Origin: an uncultured Jannaschia sp.
GTDB taxonomy: Bacteria; Pseudomonadota; Alphaproteobacteria; Rhodobacterales; Rhodobacteraceae
Direction of reading: 5' to 3'
Length of the DNA: 64,000 nucleotides
Assembly (NCBI RefSeq): GCF_947494055.1
Contig: NZ_CANLTR010000013.1
Span: forward strand, 17,203-81,202
Position 1 is the first letter of the stretch. The number at the start of each line of letters is the position of its first letter. Made by a program: the position numbers and the translations under genes. Below, one piece after another: positions 36,127 through 45,422 of this stretch. Below the pieces are notes generated by a model. That model saw nothing but the letters and a program-made list of their open reading frames with translations, searched no databases and was not told the origin of the DNA.

Positions 36127-37032
36127 TCACCAGAGGCCCGGCCCCTTGTCGCGGAAGCTCTCCACTAGGAAGTCGATGAAGGCGCGCACCTTGGGCTGCG
36201 TGTAACGACCTGGCGGGTAGACCGCGTAAATGCCCAGGCTCTCGGGCGCCATGTTCTCGATGGCCGGGACCAGTCGGCCCTCCCGCATCGCGTCGGCATA
36301 GAGGAAGTCCGGCAGGAACGCGATACCCAGCCCGCCCAACGCGGCGTTCAGGAGCGACTGGCCGTCGTTCACCGTCAGCCAGCCGGCCGAGCGGATATGC
36401 CGCTTCTCGCCCGACGGCGCGGTGAGCTTCCAGACCGAGCCGTTGGCCTGGTTCGAGTAATGCAGCAGCTTGTGCTCGTTCAGGTCGTCGATCCGGGTCG
36501 GCCGGCCGTATTTCTCGAGATAGGCCGGCGAGACGATCATCTGCTTTTCCGTCTCGGCCAGCTTGCGGGCGCGCAGCGTCGAATCCTCGAGCTCGCCGAT
36601 CCGTACGGCGAGGTCGAAGCCTTCGGAGATCAGCTCGACATGCCGGTTGTTGAGCACCATGTTGACGGTGATATCGGGGTATTCGTGCAGGAACGTGCCA
36701 AGGATCGGCGAGATGTGGTTGACACCGAAATCGGTCGCGATCGAGACGCGAAGCGTGCCCGAAGGGGCGGATTGCATCGAGGTCACCAGGGCATCCGCCT
36801 CCCCCGCATCGTTGAGAACGCGCCGGGCGCGGTCGTAATAGGCCAGCCCGATCTCCGTGGGCGAGACCCGGCGCGTGGTGCGGTTGAGAAGGCGCGCGCC
36901 GAGACGTGTCTCGAGCGAGGAGACGTGCTTGGAGACCGCGGATTTGGAGATGCCGAGCTTCCTCGCGGCATCCGTGAAGCCGCCTTGGTCGACGACCATG
37001 GCGAAGGCTTCCATTTCCGACAGACGATCCAT
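36127..37032 (-). CDS. LysR family transcriptional regulator
   Basis: A 301-residue regulator. The winged helix-turn-helix is residues 1-60: MDRLSEMEAFAMVVDQGGF, KLGISKSAVSKHVSSLETRL. The rest is a periplasmic-binding-like effector domain. Close to the group with RTTRRVSPTEIGLAYYDRA, i.e. the AaeR/DsdC-like 'one-substrate' regulators often controlling aromatic or sugar genes, but the ligand is unknown. ATG at 37032 is chosen because upstream codons do not belong to the family. A promoter and a palindromic operator lie about 120-170 bases upstream, suggesting autoregulation. Confidence 0.93.
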   Translation of the reverse strand: MDRLSEMEAFAMVVDQGGFTDAARKLGISKSAVSKHVSSLETRLGARLLNRTTRRVSPTEIGLAYYDRARRVLNDAGEADALVTSMQSAPSGTLRVSIATDFGVNHISPILGTFLHEYPDITVNMVLNNRHVELISEGFDLAVRIGELEDSTLRARKLAETEKQMIVSPAYLEKYGRPTRIDDLNEHKLLHYSNQANGSVWKLTAPSGEKRHIRSAGWLTVNDGQSLLNAALGGLGIAFLPDFLYADAMREGRLVPAIENMAPESLGIYAVYPPGRYTQPKVRAFIDFLVESFRDKGPGLW

Positions 37033-37150
37033 GACGCGACCCTTCGATCCGTTCCGATTGGCCGGCAAGATGTCGCCGAAATGCGGCGCAACCGTGCCCC
37101 GCACCGGTCAATCCCGGGATCGTTTCGGGATCAAAGCGGGGCAAGAAACA

Positions 37151-37163
37151 GTAGATTGTCTAC
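37151..37163. promoter_or_regulatory. Palindromic LysR-type operator
   Basis: GTAGATTGTCTAC is a perfect inverted repeat (5-base arms, 3-base centre) and fits the T-N11-A pattern loosely. It lies just downstream of the predicted transcription start of the LysR gene, where binding would block the regulator's own transcription. Confidence 0.5.
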
Positions 37164-37177
37164 GTTAACTCATTGAT

Positions 37178-37206
37178 AATATAAGGGGCGGGATTGCGGC
37201 AGACAA
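37178..37206 (-). promoter_or_regulatory. Sigma-70-type promoter of the LysR gene
   Basis: On the minus strand TTGTCT (-35) and TATATT (-10) are separated by exactly 17 bases, and this is the most AT-rich spot in the gap. Transcription would begin near 37171, giving a leader of about 140 bases before the LysR start. Confidence 0.5.
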
Positions 37207-37238
37207 GCTTCCGGCCCGACCCTGCCCCATTCGCCGAA

Positions 37239-37595
37239 TCAACCACCCCGTGTCACGTGCCGTCGGAAGGCCGCCTTCAGCACCGCCAGCTCCGCACGCA
37301 GGGCGCCCAGTTCTGCGCGCAGATCCTCGGGAGCCTCCAACCCGGTGACGATTGTGACGCGATCGAGGATCTCGCCCCCTGCAACGCGAACCACCACCGT
37401 ATGCGTGCCGATCGTCAACGGCGCCGTTCCGAGCGCGCCGGTCACCTGCCATCCCGTGTCGGTTGGTGCGATCGTGACCGGTCCGAGGACGCGGTCCCCC
37501 ATCGCCAGTTCCAGCGGGGGCGGCGTGCCGGCGCCGGTCAGCAATCCGAGATAGCTGCCCTCGGTGATCGAGAGACGATGCAGAACCCAGCCCAT
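37239..37595 (-). CDS. Small conserved-looking protein of unknown function
   Basis: A 118-residue protein with VLHRLSITEGSYLGLLTG, a central beta-rich part with an Ig-like look (LTIGTHTVVVRVAGGEILDRVT) and a C-terminal heptad segment (LRAELGALRAELAVLK). It starts four bases after the stop of the preceding gene and probably belongs to the ilvD transcription unit. No signal peptide or known family was recognised. Composition and tight spacing support it being real. Confidence 0.6.
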   Translation of the reverse strand: MGWVLHRLSITEGSYLGLLTGAGTPPPLELAMGDRVLGPVTIAPTDTGWQVTGALGTAPLTIGTHTVVVRVAGGEILDRVTIVTGLEAPEDLRAELGALRAELAVLKAAFRRHVTRGG

Positions 37596-37599
37596 CCGG

Positions 37600-38376
37600 T
37601 CAGAGATCCGCGCGTGGCCGGCGCGAAAGCACCAGATCGTCGACCCGCACCGCGTTCATGCCGGGATCGTCGAAGATCAGGTCGATCCAGGCCGCTTCCA
37701 TCCTGGCTGGATTGATGTCCTGCAGGCCGAGGTCGAACGCACCGCCGACCTCGCCCGCCGGGCGGTCGCCGGGTGACAGGGCGCTGACGAGCTGCTCGAC
37801 ATTCGGGCCGTGGCGCAGGTTCAGGCGGGCATAGACCGTCATCGCACGCTCGCTCGCGAGCCGCGCCGACACGTCGATGAGGTGGGTCGCGCGCAAGGCC
37901 CGCGCCGCCGCGTCCGGCAGGTCCATGGCAAGCGACAGGAACGTCCCCTCGAAGCCCAGCACGTCGAGCGACAATGCGTAGGGCGCGGAGGACCGGGCCT
38001 CGACGCTGCGCCCCTGTCGCAACGTGATCTCCGCGAGCGGACAATCGTGGAACAGCGTGACGCCCGGAGCCAGCGACGTCCCGTCCCCTGCGCCGGCGAT
38101 CGCATGCGGAGCCATCCGAGCGGACCAGGGCGCGGGACGCCAGCCCCACTCGGAGGGGGCCACGGCACCCTCGCATGCGGCTGCGTGATCGTGGAGCCGC
38201 GCCTCGGCCGTCGCGACGAGCTCCTGCGCGGCCGCCGACATCTCCCGCGCGGCGGGCAGGACGCGCGCAAGCGTCGCGGCATCCATCGTCCCGGCCTCGT
38301 CGGCCGCCCGCCGCCATCGCCTCCGGGCACGGCGCGACAGCAGCGTGTCGCGCAGGCCGGGGAGGCGAAGCACCAT
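37600..38376 (-). CDS. DUF6478-like protein of unknown function
   Basis: A 258-residue soluble protein. It begins LPGLRDTLLSRRARRRWRRA and has WRPAPWSARMAPHAIAG, GTSLAPGVTLFHDCPLAEITLRQ and a strand-rich C-terminal half ending with DDLVLSRRPRADL. I believe this corresponds to an uncharacterised family found in Rhodobacterales and catalogued as DUF6478, but cannot confirm. It starts 10 bases after ilvD ends, so it is probably co-transcribed. No catalytic motif stands out. Confidence 0.65.
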   Translation of the reverse strand: MVLRLPGLRDTLLSRRARRRWRRAADEAGTMDAATLARVLPAAREMSAAAQELVATAEARLHDHAAACEGAVAPSEWGWRPAPWSARMAPHAIAGAGDGTSLAPGVTLFHDCPLAEITLRQGRSVEARSSAPYALSLDVLGFEGTFLSLAMDLPDAAARALRATHLIDVSARLASERAMTVYARLNLRHGPNVEQLVSALSPGDRPAGEVGGAFDLGLQDINPARMEAAWIDLIFDDPGMNAVRVDDLVLSRRPRADL

Positions 38377-38386
38377 CCCCGCCGCC

Positions 38387-40150
38387 TCAGAGATCCATGT
38401 AGACGTGGGATTCCGCCGCGGCCCCCGGATGGGTGCAGGCGCCGAGCCGGGCGGCGCCGACGAGCTGGGCGTATTTCCACAGCGCGCCGGAGGCGTAGAT
38501 CGTCGCGCGCGGGCCGCTCCAGGCCTGCCGGCGCCGGTCCATCTCCGTCTCGTCGACATCGACCGAGATCGTTCCCTCGAGTGCGTTCAGCGTGATCACG
38601 TCGCCATTCTGCACCAGCGCGATCGGCCCGCCCTGCGCGGCCTCGGGGCCGACATGGCCGACGCAGAAGCCGCGCGTCGCGCCCGAGAAACGCCCGTCGG
38701 TGATGAGCGCGACCTTCTTGCCCATGCCCTGCCCCGACAGCGCCGCCGTCGTCGCCAGCATCTCCCGCATGCCCGGGCCGCCCGCCGGCCCCTCGTTGCG
38801 GATGACGATGACCTCGCCCTCCTCGTATTCGCGCGCCTTCACGGCGGCGAAGGCATCCTCCTCGCATTCGAAGACGCGCGCCGGGCCGGAGAAGACCTGC
38901 TCCTCGGCCTTCATGCCCGCGACCTTCACGATGGCCCCGTCGGGAGCGAGATTGCCCTTCAGCCCGACCACGCCGCCGGTCTTCGAGATCGGCGCGTCGA
39001 CCGGGTAGATCACCTTGCGGTCCGGCCCGCCTTCGGTGCGCTCGAGCTCCTCGCCGATGCTGCGGCCCGAGGCCGTCATGCAATCCTCGTGGATCAGGCC
39101 CGCGCGGCGCAGTTCCTTCATCACGACCGGCACGCCGCCGGACTCGTAGAGATCCTTGGCCACATATTGCCCGCCCGGCTTCAGATCGACGAAATAGGGC
39201 GTGTCGCGGAAGATCTCGCAGACGTCGCCCAGGTCGAAATCGATCCCCGCCTCGTGCGCGATCGCCGGCAGGTGCAGGCCGGCATTTGTCGAACCGCCGG
39301 TGCAGGCGACGACCCGCGCCGCGTTCTCGAGCGATTGGCGGGTCACCACGTCGCGCGCGCGGATGTTCTTCTCGAGCAGGTTCATCACCGCCCGACCCGA
39401 CGCCTCTCCGTATTGCGTCCGGCTCTCGTAGGGGGCCGGCATGCCCGATGAGTTGAACAGCGCGAGCCCGATCGCCTCGGAAACGCAGGCCATCGTGTTC
39501 GCGGTGAACTGACCGCCGCAGGCCCCGGCCGAGGGGCAGGCCACCCGCTCGAGCACGGCGAGCTGCGCATCCGACACGTCCCCCGCCTGGTAGCGGCCCA
39601 CGGCCTCGAACATATCCTGCACAGTAAGGTCGCGGGACGCGAAGTCCGCGGGCACGTCGGCGCCCTCGGGCACCTTGCCGGGCAGGATCGAGCCGCCATA
39701 CATGAAGACCGACGGCGTGTTGAGCCGCACCATCGCCATCATCATCCCCGGCAGGGACTTGTCGCAGCCGGCCAACCCCACGATCGCGTCGTAGCAATGC
39801 CCGCGCATCGTCAGCTCCACCGTATCGGCGATGGCCTCGCGGGAGGCGAGCGAGGAACGCATTCCCTCGTGGCCCATCGCGATGCCGTCGGTGACGGTGA
39901 TCGTGGTGAACTCCCGCGGCGTGCCGCTGGCGGCCTTCACGCCGGTCTTCACCGACTGCGCCTGCCAGTTCAGCGCGATGTTGCAGGGCGCGGCCTCGTT
40001 CCAGCAGGTCGCGACGCCGACGAAGGGCTGCGCGATCTCCTCCTCGGTCAGGTTCATCGCGTAGTAGTAGCTGCGATGCGGCGCGCGGGCCGGCCCTTCG
40101 GTCACGTGGCGGCTGGGCAGGCGGCTCTTGTCCGGGCGGTTCGTCGGCAT
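38387..40150 (-). CDS. ilvD: Dihydroxy-acid dehydratase
   Basis: A 587-residue iron-sulfur dehydratase of branched-chain amino acid synthesis; it turns 2,3-dihydroxy-isovalerate (or -methylvalerate) into the 2-keto acid. Cluster cysteines are in [26 protein letters not shown] and [17 protein letters not shown]. Also present are [19 protein letters not shown] and the C-terminal [18 protein letters not shown]. Length is standard. ATG at 40150 begins [16 protein letters not shown], the usual start for the family in this group. Two small genes follow in the same unit. Confidence 0.97.
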   Translation of the reverse strand: MPTNRPDKSRLPSRHVTEGPARAPHRSYYYAMNLTEEEIAQPFVGVATCWNEAAPCNIALNWQAQSVKTGVKAASGTPREFTTITVTDGIAMGHEGMRSSLASREAIADTVELTMRGHCYDAIVGLAGCDKSLPGMMMAMVRLNTPSVFMYGGSILPGKVPEGADVPADFASRDLTVQDMFEAVGRYQAGDVSDAQLAVLERVACPSAGACGGQFTANTMACVSEAIGLALFNSSGMPAPYESRTQYGEASGRAVMNLLEKNIRARDVVTRQSLENAARVVACTGGSTNAGLHLPAIAHEAGIDFDLGDVCEIFRDTPYFVDLKPGGQYVAKDLYESGGVPVVMKELRRAGLIHEDCMTASGRSIGEELERTEGGPDRKVIYPVDAPISKTGGVVGLKGNLAPDGAIVKVAGMKAEEQVFSGPARVFECEEDAFAAVKAREYEEGEVIVIRNEGPAGGPGMREMLATTAALSGQGMGKKVALITDGRFSGATRGFCVGHVGPEAAQGGPIALVQNGDVITLNALEGTISVDVDETEMDRRRQAWSGPRATIYASGALWKYAQLVGAARLGACTHPGAAAESHVYMDL

Positions 40151-40283
40151 GGTCTCGTCCCCGATATCGTTTGCCGGACGGGATAGACGCCGGGAGGGCA
40201 CGGGACAAGCGGCGTCGCGCCTTGCATTGCCGCGCCCTACCCCCGCGCGTATGGATCGGGCCGGACCGGGGAGGACGCTGCCG

Positions 40284-41174
40284 ATGTGGACCGAGAGCTT
40301 CGCGCGCTTCGTCTTGCCCGCGCGCCGGTATCCGAGCGTCTGGCGGCTGGTGGGGGGATCGGTCGTCATCCTCGTCGTCTACACGGCGACGATCGCGGCG
40401 ATGATGGTCGGGATCACGGCGATCCTCGGCCCCGAGCGGGGTGCGGCCTGGCTGGGCGCCCTCGTCTCGGGGACGACGCCCTACGCCGTGCTCGTCCTGC
40501 TGGCGACCTTCGCGGGCATGTTCGCCGGCCCGCTCATCGCCGTCCGCTGGCTGCACCATGCCAGTCCCGCAACGCTGTTCGGAGCCCGGCCCGTCGCCAC
40601 CTTCGCGGCCGCTGCCACGATCACGGCGCTCGTCTTCCTCGCCACGATCCTTCTCCCCGCCCCGTTCGATGCGGTGCGACAGACGCCGACCGGGACGTTC
40701 CTCCTGTACCTGGTCCCGGCGCTCGCCGGCATCCTGCTGCAGACCGGCGCGGAGGAACTGGTGTTCCGCGGCTATCTCCAGTCCCAGCTCGCCGCCCGCT
40801 TCGACAGCCCTCTGGTCTGGATGGTCGCGCCGGCCCTGGTCTTCGGTCTCCTGCACTACGATCCCGCCTCGACCGGCGACAATGCGCTCTGGATCGTCGG
40901 AGCCGCGGTGCTGTTCGGCCTCGTCGCCGCCGACCTGACCCGCGTGACCGGCGGGATCGGGGCGGCATGGGGCGTGCATTTCGTCAACAACGCCTCGGCC
41001 ATCCTGATCCTCGCGCTCGACGGGTCGCTCTCGGGCCTCGCGCTCTGGCGGACACCGTTCGGGGCCGACGACGTGGCGACGCTGCCGCCGATGCTTCTCC
41101 ACGACATGCTGGTCACGGTGATCGTCTGGGCCTGCATCCGCCTGTGGCTCGCCCGGGGCGACCGGACCGGGTGA
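40284..41174 (+). CDS. CPBP family intramembrane metalloprotease
   Basis: A 296-residue polytopic membrane protein with about eight helices. The CPBP/Abi motifs are present: [10 protein letters not shown] (E-E-x3-R), FGLLHYD and WGVHFVNN, which supply the metal ligands of Rce1-type intramembrane proteases. Natural substrates are unknown in most bacteria. ATG at 40284 follows GGGGAGG. It sits upstream of accD but with a 66-base gap, so separate transcription is possible. Confidence 0.87.
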   Translation: MWTESFARFVLPARRYPSVWRLVGGSVVILVVYTATIAAMMVGITAILGPERGAAWLGALVSGTTPYAVLVLLATFAGMFAGPLIAVRWLHHASPATLFGARPVATFAAAATITALVFLATILLPAPFDAVRQTPTGTFLLYLVPALAGILLQTGAEELVFRGYLQSQLAARFDSPLVWMVAPALVFGLLHYDPASTGDNALWIVGAAVLFGLVAADLTRVTGGIGAAWGVHFVNNASAILILALDGSLSGLALWRTPFGADDVATLPPMLLHDMLVTVIVWACIRLWLARGDRTG

Positions 41175-41240
41175 GCGGCGGGGCGAATTGCATTCGCCGG
41201 CCCCGGTGTCTATCTCGGGGCCGACCATGCGGAGCCTCCG

Positions 41241-42176
41241 ATGAACTGGATCTCGAACTACGTCCGCCCGAAGATCAACTCGCTCTTCTCCCGTCGCGAG
41301 GTGCCGGAGAATCTGTGGACGAAGTGCGACGAATGCGGGACGATGCTGTTTCACCGCGAGCTCAAGGACAATCTGAACGTCTGCACGAATTGCGGCCACC
41401 ACATGCACATCGCCCCGCGGGATCGGTTCGCCGCCTTGTTCGACGGTGGCGTCTTCAACGAGGTGAAAGTGCCCGCCCCCGTGGAGGACCCGCTCAAGTT
41501 CCGCGACCAGAAGCGTTATCCCGAACGCCTCCGCGCCGCGCAGAAGCAGGGCGGTGAGCACGAGGCCATGCTGGTGGCCGAAGGCGAGATCCATCGCACC
41601 CCGGTCGTCGTGGCCGCGCAGGATTTCGGTTTCATGGCCGGGTCGATGGGCATGTATGTCGGCAACGCCATCATCGCCGCGGCCGAGCGTGCGGTGCAGG
41701 CGAAGCGCCCGCTCATCCTGTTCTCCGCCGCCGGCGGCGCGCGGATGCAGGAGGGAATCCTCAGCCTCATGCAGATGCCCCGCGCCACCATCGCGGTGGA
41801 GATGCTGCGCGAGGCGGGGCTGCCCTACATCGTGGTCCTGACGCATCCGACGACGGGGGGCGTGACCGCCTCCTACGCGATGCTGGGCGATATCCAGATC
41901 GCGGAGCCGGGCGCGCTCATCTGCTTCGCCGGCCCCCGCGTGATCGAACAGACCATCCGCGAGACGCTGCCCGAGGGGTTCCAGCGCGCCGAATACCTGC
42001 TCGACCACGGCATGCTGGACCGGGTGACGGCACGGGGCCGGCACCGCGACGAACTCGCGACCATCGTGCGGATGCTGACGGGCCAGACGCCGATCGTCCG
42101 GGGCGACCTGCCCGCGCCCGAACCGGTCGAGCCGATCCTGCCCAAGCCGGAGCCGCAGACGGAACCTGCCAGGTGA
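41241..42176 (+). CDS. accD: Acetyl-CoA carboxylase carboxyltransferase subunit beta
   Basis: A 311-residue subunit that, with AccA, moves CO2 from carboxybiotin to acetyl-CoA in fatty-acid synthesis. The N-terminal zinc ribbon uses C-x2-C...C-x2-C (KCDECGTMLFH and VCTNCGHHMHI). The crotonase-type core has FGFMAGSMGMYVG, FSAAGGARMQEGILSLMQM and TTGGVTASYAMLGD. Family length is about 300. It overlaps folC by four bases (GTGA), an arrangement common across proteobacteria. Confidence 0.97.
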   Translation: MNWISNYVRPKINSLFSRREVPENLWTKCDECGTMLFHRELKDNLNVCTNCGHHMHIAPRDRFAALFDGGVFNEVKVPAPVEDPLKFRDQKRYPERLRAAQKQGGEHEAMLVAEGEIHRTPVVVAAQDFGFMAGSMGMYVGNAIIAAAERAVQAKRPLILFSAAGGARMQEGILSLMQMPRATIAVEMLREAGLPYIVVLTHPTTGGVTASYAMLGDIQIAEPGALICFAGPRVIEQTIRETLPEGFQRAEYLLDHGMLDRVTARGRHRDELATIVRMLTGQTPIVRGDLPAPEPVEPILPKPEPQTEPAR

Positions 42177-43435
42177 CCACCGGTTCGGATGTCGTCCTGA
42201 CCCGGCTGATGTCGCTGCACCCGAAGGTCATCGACCTCGTCCTCGACCGCGTCCACCGGCTCCTCGCCGTACTCGACCATCCCGAGACGCGCCTGCCGCC
42301 GGTGATCCACATCGCCGGAACGAACGGCAAGGGCTCCACCCTCGCGATGATCCGCGCCGGGCTCGAGGGCGCGGGCGAGACCTGCCATGCCTACACCTCC
42401 CCGCATCTGGCCCGCTTCCACGAGCGCATCCGCGTCGCGGGCGAGCTGATCGGCGAAGGGGAGCTGATCCGCCTGCTCGAGGAATGCGAGGTCGCGAACG
42501 GCACCGATCCGATCACCTATTTCGAGATCACGACCTGCGCCGCGCTCCTGGCCTTCGCGCGCACGCCCGCCGACTGGACGCTTCTCGAGGTCGGCCTCGG
42601 CGGACGCCTCGACGCGACCAACGTGGTCAATCCACGGCTCACAGTGATCGCGCCGGTCTCGATGGACCACGAGGCGTTCCTGGGCGACACGCTTCCGAAG
42701 ATCGCCGCCGAGAAGGCCGGCGTCCTCAAACCCGGCGTGCCCTGCATCGTCGGTCCGCAGGAGGAGGCCGCGCTCGAGGTCATCGAGTACCGTGCCGCCC
42801 GCCTGAACGCGCCGCTCCTGATCCACGGCCAGCACTGGCACGTGACGGAGGAGGACGGGCGGCTCGTCTACCAGGACGAGACCGGGTTGATGGACCTGCC
42901 CCTGCCCCGCCTGATCGGCGCGCATCAGGTCGACAATGCCGGCATGGCCGTCGCGGCGCTGCGCGCGCTTGGTCGCGCCGAGGGGGCCGAGGCCGCGATG
43001 ACCCGCGCGGAATGGCCCGCACGGCTGCAACGGTTGAAGTCCGGCCCTCTCGTGCAGGCCGCCCCCGCCGACATCTGGCTCGACGGCGGCCACAACCCCG
43101 CCGCCGGCGCCGCTTTGGCCGAGGCGCTCGGGCGCCTGCCGCCGCGTCCGCTGAATCTCGTCTGCGGGATGCTCAACACCAAGGACGTGACCGGCTACAT
43201 GCGCCCGCTCGCGCCGCTGGTCGACCATCTGCACGCCGTCTCCATACCCGGCGAGCCGAACACGCTCAGTGCGGCCGAGACCCTGTCCGCCGCGCGCGCC
43301 GCCGGGATGCGGGCCTCCGAGGCCGCATCGCTCGACATCGCGGTGGAACGCATCGCCGCGACGGCCCCGGACGCGCGCATCCTGATCTGCGGCTCGCTCT
43401 ATCTCGCCGGCCATGTCCTGCGCACGAACGGTTGA
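42173..43435 (+). CDS. folC: Bifunctional folylpolyglutamate / dihydrofolate synthase
   Basis: A 420-residue Mur-ligase-fold enzyme that adds glutamate to dihydropteroate and folates. The P-loop is IAGTNGKGSTLAMIRAGL, followed by YTSPHLARFHERIRV, LEVGLGGRLDATNVV and the C-terminal LDGGHNPAAGAALAEAL. The GTG start overlaps the accD stop. No missing elements. Confidence 0.96.
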   Translation: MTTGSDVVLTRLMSLHPKVIDLVLDRVHRLLAVLDHPETRLPPVIHIAGTNGKGSTLAMIRAGLEGAGETCHAYTSPHLARFHERIRVAGELIGEGELIRLLEECEVANGTDPITYFEITTCAALLAFARTPADWTLLEVGLGGRLDATNVVNPRLTVIAPVSMDHEAFLGDTLPKIAAEKAGVLKPGVPCIVGPQEEAALEVIEYRAARLNAPLLIHGQHWHVTEEDGRLVYQDETGLMDLPLPRLIGAHQVDNAGMAVAALRALGRAEGAEAAMTRAEWPARLQRLKSGPLVQAAPADIWLDGGHNPAAGAALAEALGRLPPRPLNLVCGMLNTKDVTGYMRPLAPLVDHLHAVSIPGEPNTLSAAETLSAARAAGMRASEAASLDIAVERIAATAPDARILICGSLYLAGHVLRTNG

Positions 43436-43484
43436 AACCGCGCGCCCGCATACAGCGTCGACGGCGAACCGAATGGAATTCGCG

Positions 43485-44039
43485 ATGACCACGACACGAC
43501 GTGATAATCTGCGGCACAGGGCGGCGCTCGCCCTCGGCATGGCGCTCGTCTGCGCCGGGCCGGCACAGGCCGTCACCTACGGCTTCTGCTGGCGGGGCGA
43601 GGCGGGCTACCGGATCGAGGGCGTGATTGCCTATCCCGACGGCCTGCGTGGTCTCGTCACCGAACGTGACGTGACCGAATTCACCATCACCGGCTGGCGC
43701 GACGATTCCTATCTCGGCCGCTGGTCGGCGGAGGAGGCCACGTCCGAGACTTCCTGGATGTTGCGCTTCGACGCCGACGCGCTCGCCTTCCGGATGGGCG
43801 GCTATCCGGAGGACGACAGCTACCAGCAATGGAACGCCGACGGCACCGCCACCGATTGCGGCACGCCCGGTTTCGGCTTCAACGGCGGCAACCGGGCACA
43901 GGACGTCTGCGTCGACGGGGTGTTCATCGAGGAGAGCGGCGTGCCGCCCGAAACCCCGCTCGCGATTTCCGCCAGTGTCGAGGATCCGTGCGGCCCCATC
44001 CCGATGTCCGCTCTGCCCCGCGCCAGCCGGACCGGATAG
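43485..44039 (+). CDS. Secreted protein of unknown function
   Basis: A 184-residue protein with a signal peptide (LALGMALVCAGPAQA). The mature part YGFCWRGEAGYRIEGVIAYPD, with DGLRGLVTERDVTEFTI and QQWNADGTATDCGTPGFGFNGGN (shown in part), resembles small bacterial secreted domains that end in a VPL tail, but no such tail is seen. Four cysteines may form two disulfides. The ATG at 43485 is chosen for the signal peptide; one at 43473 is possible. It follows folC by 49 bases. Confidence 0.7.
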   Translation: MTTTRRDNLRHRAALALGMALVCAGPAQAVTYGFCWRGEAGYRIEGVIAYPDGLRGLVTERDVTEFTITGWRDDSYLGRWSAEEATSETSWMLRFDADALAFRMGGYPEDDSYQQWNADGTATDCGTPGFGFNGGNRAQDVCVDGVFIEESGVPPETPLAISASVEDPCGPIPMSALPRASRTG

Positions 44040-44250
44040 GACGCTCGCCGCGCCCGACTCGGCGCCGTGGCGGATACCCGTCGCGTCGGCCACGTCGCCA
44101 ACCCTGGCAATGACCGCCATTTCGGGGGTACGTGCACGCAAAGACGATGAGGGTTCTGTCCACCGACAGGACAATACCGGCGGCGCACCGCGGGCGGCCC
44201 GAACTCCCTCGGGATCGAGACCGCCCGGTCTTTGCTTCGTAAATATCCCC

Positions 44251-44265
44251 GCCGGAGGCTCCGGC
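44251..44265 (-). terminator. Probable terminator after zapE
   Basis: On the minus strand a 6-base GC stem (GCCGGA / TCCGGC, 3-base loop) lies about 30 bases past the zapE stop and is followed by GGGGATATTTACG. A GC hairpin plus short AT-rich tail fits an intrinsic terminator, though the T-run is poor. Confidence 0.4.
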
Positions 44266-44292
44266 CCTCGCGCCAAGCCCGAAGGTCCCGGC

Positions 44293-45339
44293 TCAATCGG
44301 TCCCGCCCCAGCCCTCCGCCTGCATCTCCCGCAAGCGGCTCGCGGTGCGCTCGAACTCGAACACGTCGCCCGGCGAGAGCGCTTCGGGTTCCGCCTCGGC
44401 CGAGATGATCAGCTTCACGCGGGCCTCGTAAAGAGTGTCGATCAGCGTCACGAAGCGGCGCGCCTCGTTGCCGTGCCGGCGGTCCAGCTTCGGCACGTCG
44501 GTCAGGATCAGCACACGCACGTTCCGTGCCAGCGCGAGGTAATCGGCCGCGCCCAGCGGCCGTCCGCAGAGATCGGCGAAGGAGGCCCGCGCCACGCCCG
44601 AGGCGAAATCGTCGAGGCGCAGGTCGCGTCCCTTCACCCGCAGCGTCAGCCCCTCGGACGCGCCGGAGGTCAGCGCCGCCCAGACCTCGTCCAGCGCGCC
44701 GCCGCCGACGAAGTAGGTCTGCTGCCCCGACAGGCGATCCTGGCGATAATCGCGCGCGGCGGCGAGTTCGTGCACGATCATGCGGTCCTTCACCATGTCG
44801 ATGAAGGGCAGGAACAGAGCGCGGTTGAGCCCGTCCTTGTAGAGGTCGTCGGGCACCCGGTTCGAGGTCGTCACCACGTGAACGCCCCCCGCGAAGAGCT
44901 TCTCGAACAGGCGCCCGACCAGCATCGCGTCGGTGATGTCGGTGATCTGCATCTCGTCGAAGCAGAGCACGCGGACCTCGGCGATCACCGATTGCGCGAA
45001 GGGCGCAAGCGCATCGCGGGTGCCGGCGGCACGCGCCTCGTGCATCGCCTCGTGCGCCGCCTGCATGAAGGCATGGAAATGCACCCGCCGCGACGGCACC
45101 GGCGCCGCCTCGTGGAACAGATCCATCAGCATCGACTTGCCGCGCCCGACCCCGCCCCAGAGATAGACGCCCGACGGCCCCTCGGGCGCCTTCGCCCCGA
45201 AGCCGAGGAAGCCGCGCCGCGCGGGCTTCGCAAGCTTCGCGCGGACGCGTTCGAGCGGGGCCAGCGCCGCCTCCTGCGCCGGATCGGGCGACAGCGTGCC
45301 ATCGGCCACCCTTGCGGCGTAGAGCTCCTGCATCGTCAT
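44293..45339 (-). CDS. zapE: Cell division protein ZapE (AFG1-like ATPase)
   Basis: A 348-residue P-loop ATPase. Walker A is LWGGVGRGKSMLMDLF, preceded by GVY; Walker B is VLCFDEMQITDITDAM, followed by the arginine-rich VVTTSNRVPDDLYKDGLNR. It is the AFG1/LACE1 family; ZapE acts on the Z-ring in E. coli under stress. The start at 45339 follows GAGGG. It is divergent from the MFS gene across 83 bases. Confidence 0.94.
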   Translation of the reverse strand: MTMQELYAARVADGTLSPDPAQEAALAPLERVRAKLAKPARRGFLGFGAKAPEGPSGVYLWGGVGRGKSMLMDLFHEAAPVPSRRVHFHAFMQAAHEAMHEARAAGTRDALAPFAQSVIAEVRVLCFDEMQITDITDAMLVGRLFEKLFAGGVHVVTTSNRVPDDLYKDGLNRALFLPFIDMVKDRMIVHELAAARDYRQDRLSGQQTYFVGGGALDEVWAALTSGASEGLTLRVKGRDLRLDDFASGVARASFADLCGRPLGAADYLALARNVRVLILTDVPKLDRRHGNEARRFVTLIDTLYEARVKLIISAEAEPEALSPGDVFEFERTASRLREMQAEGWGGTD

Positions 45340-45422
45340 GGCGCCCTCATGCCGTCCGGGGCCGACCGCCACAAGCGCGGGAATGCCATTGACGCCGGCC
45401 GGGGTTCCGGAACACTGGGGAC

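Noticed and set aside
37839..42044. A 1401-codon open frame on the minus strand
   Set aside because: It overlaps ilvD in another frame and runs antisense to accD; the residue pattern is that of a shadow frame.
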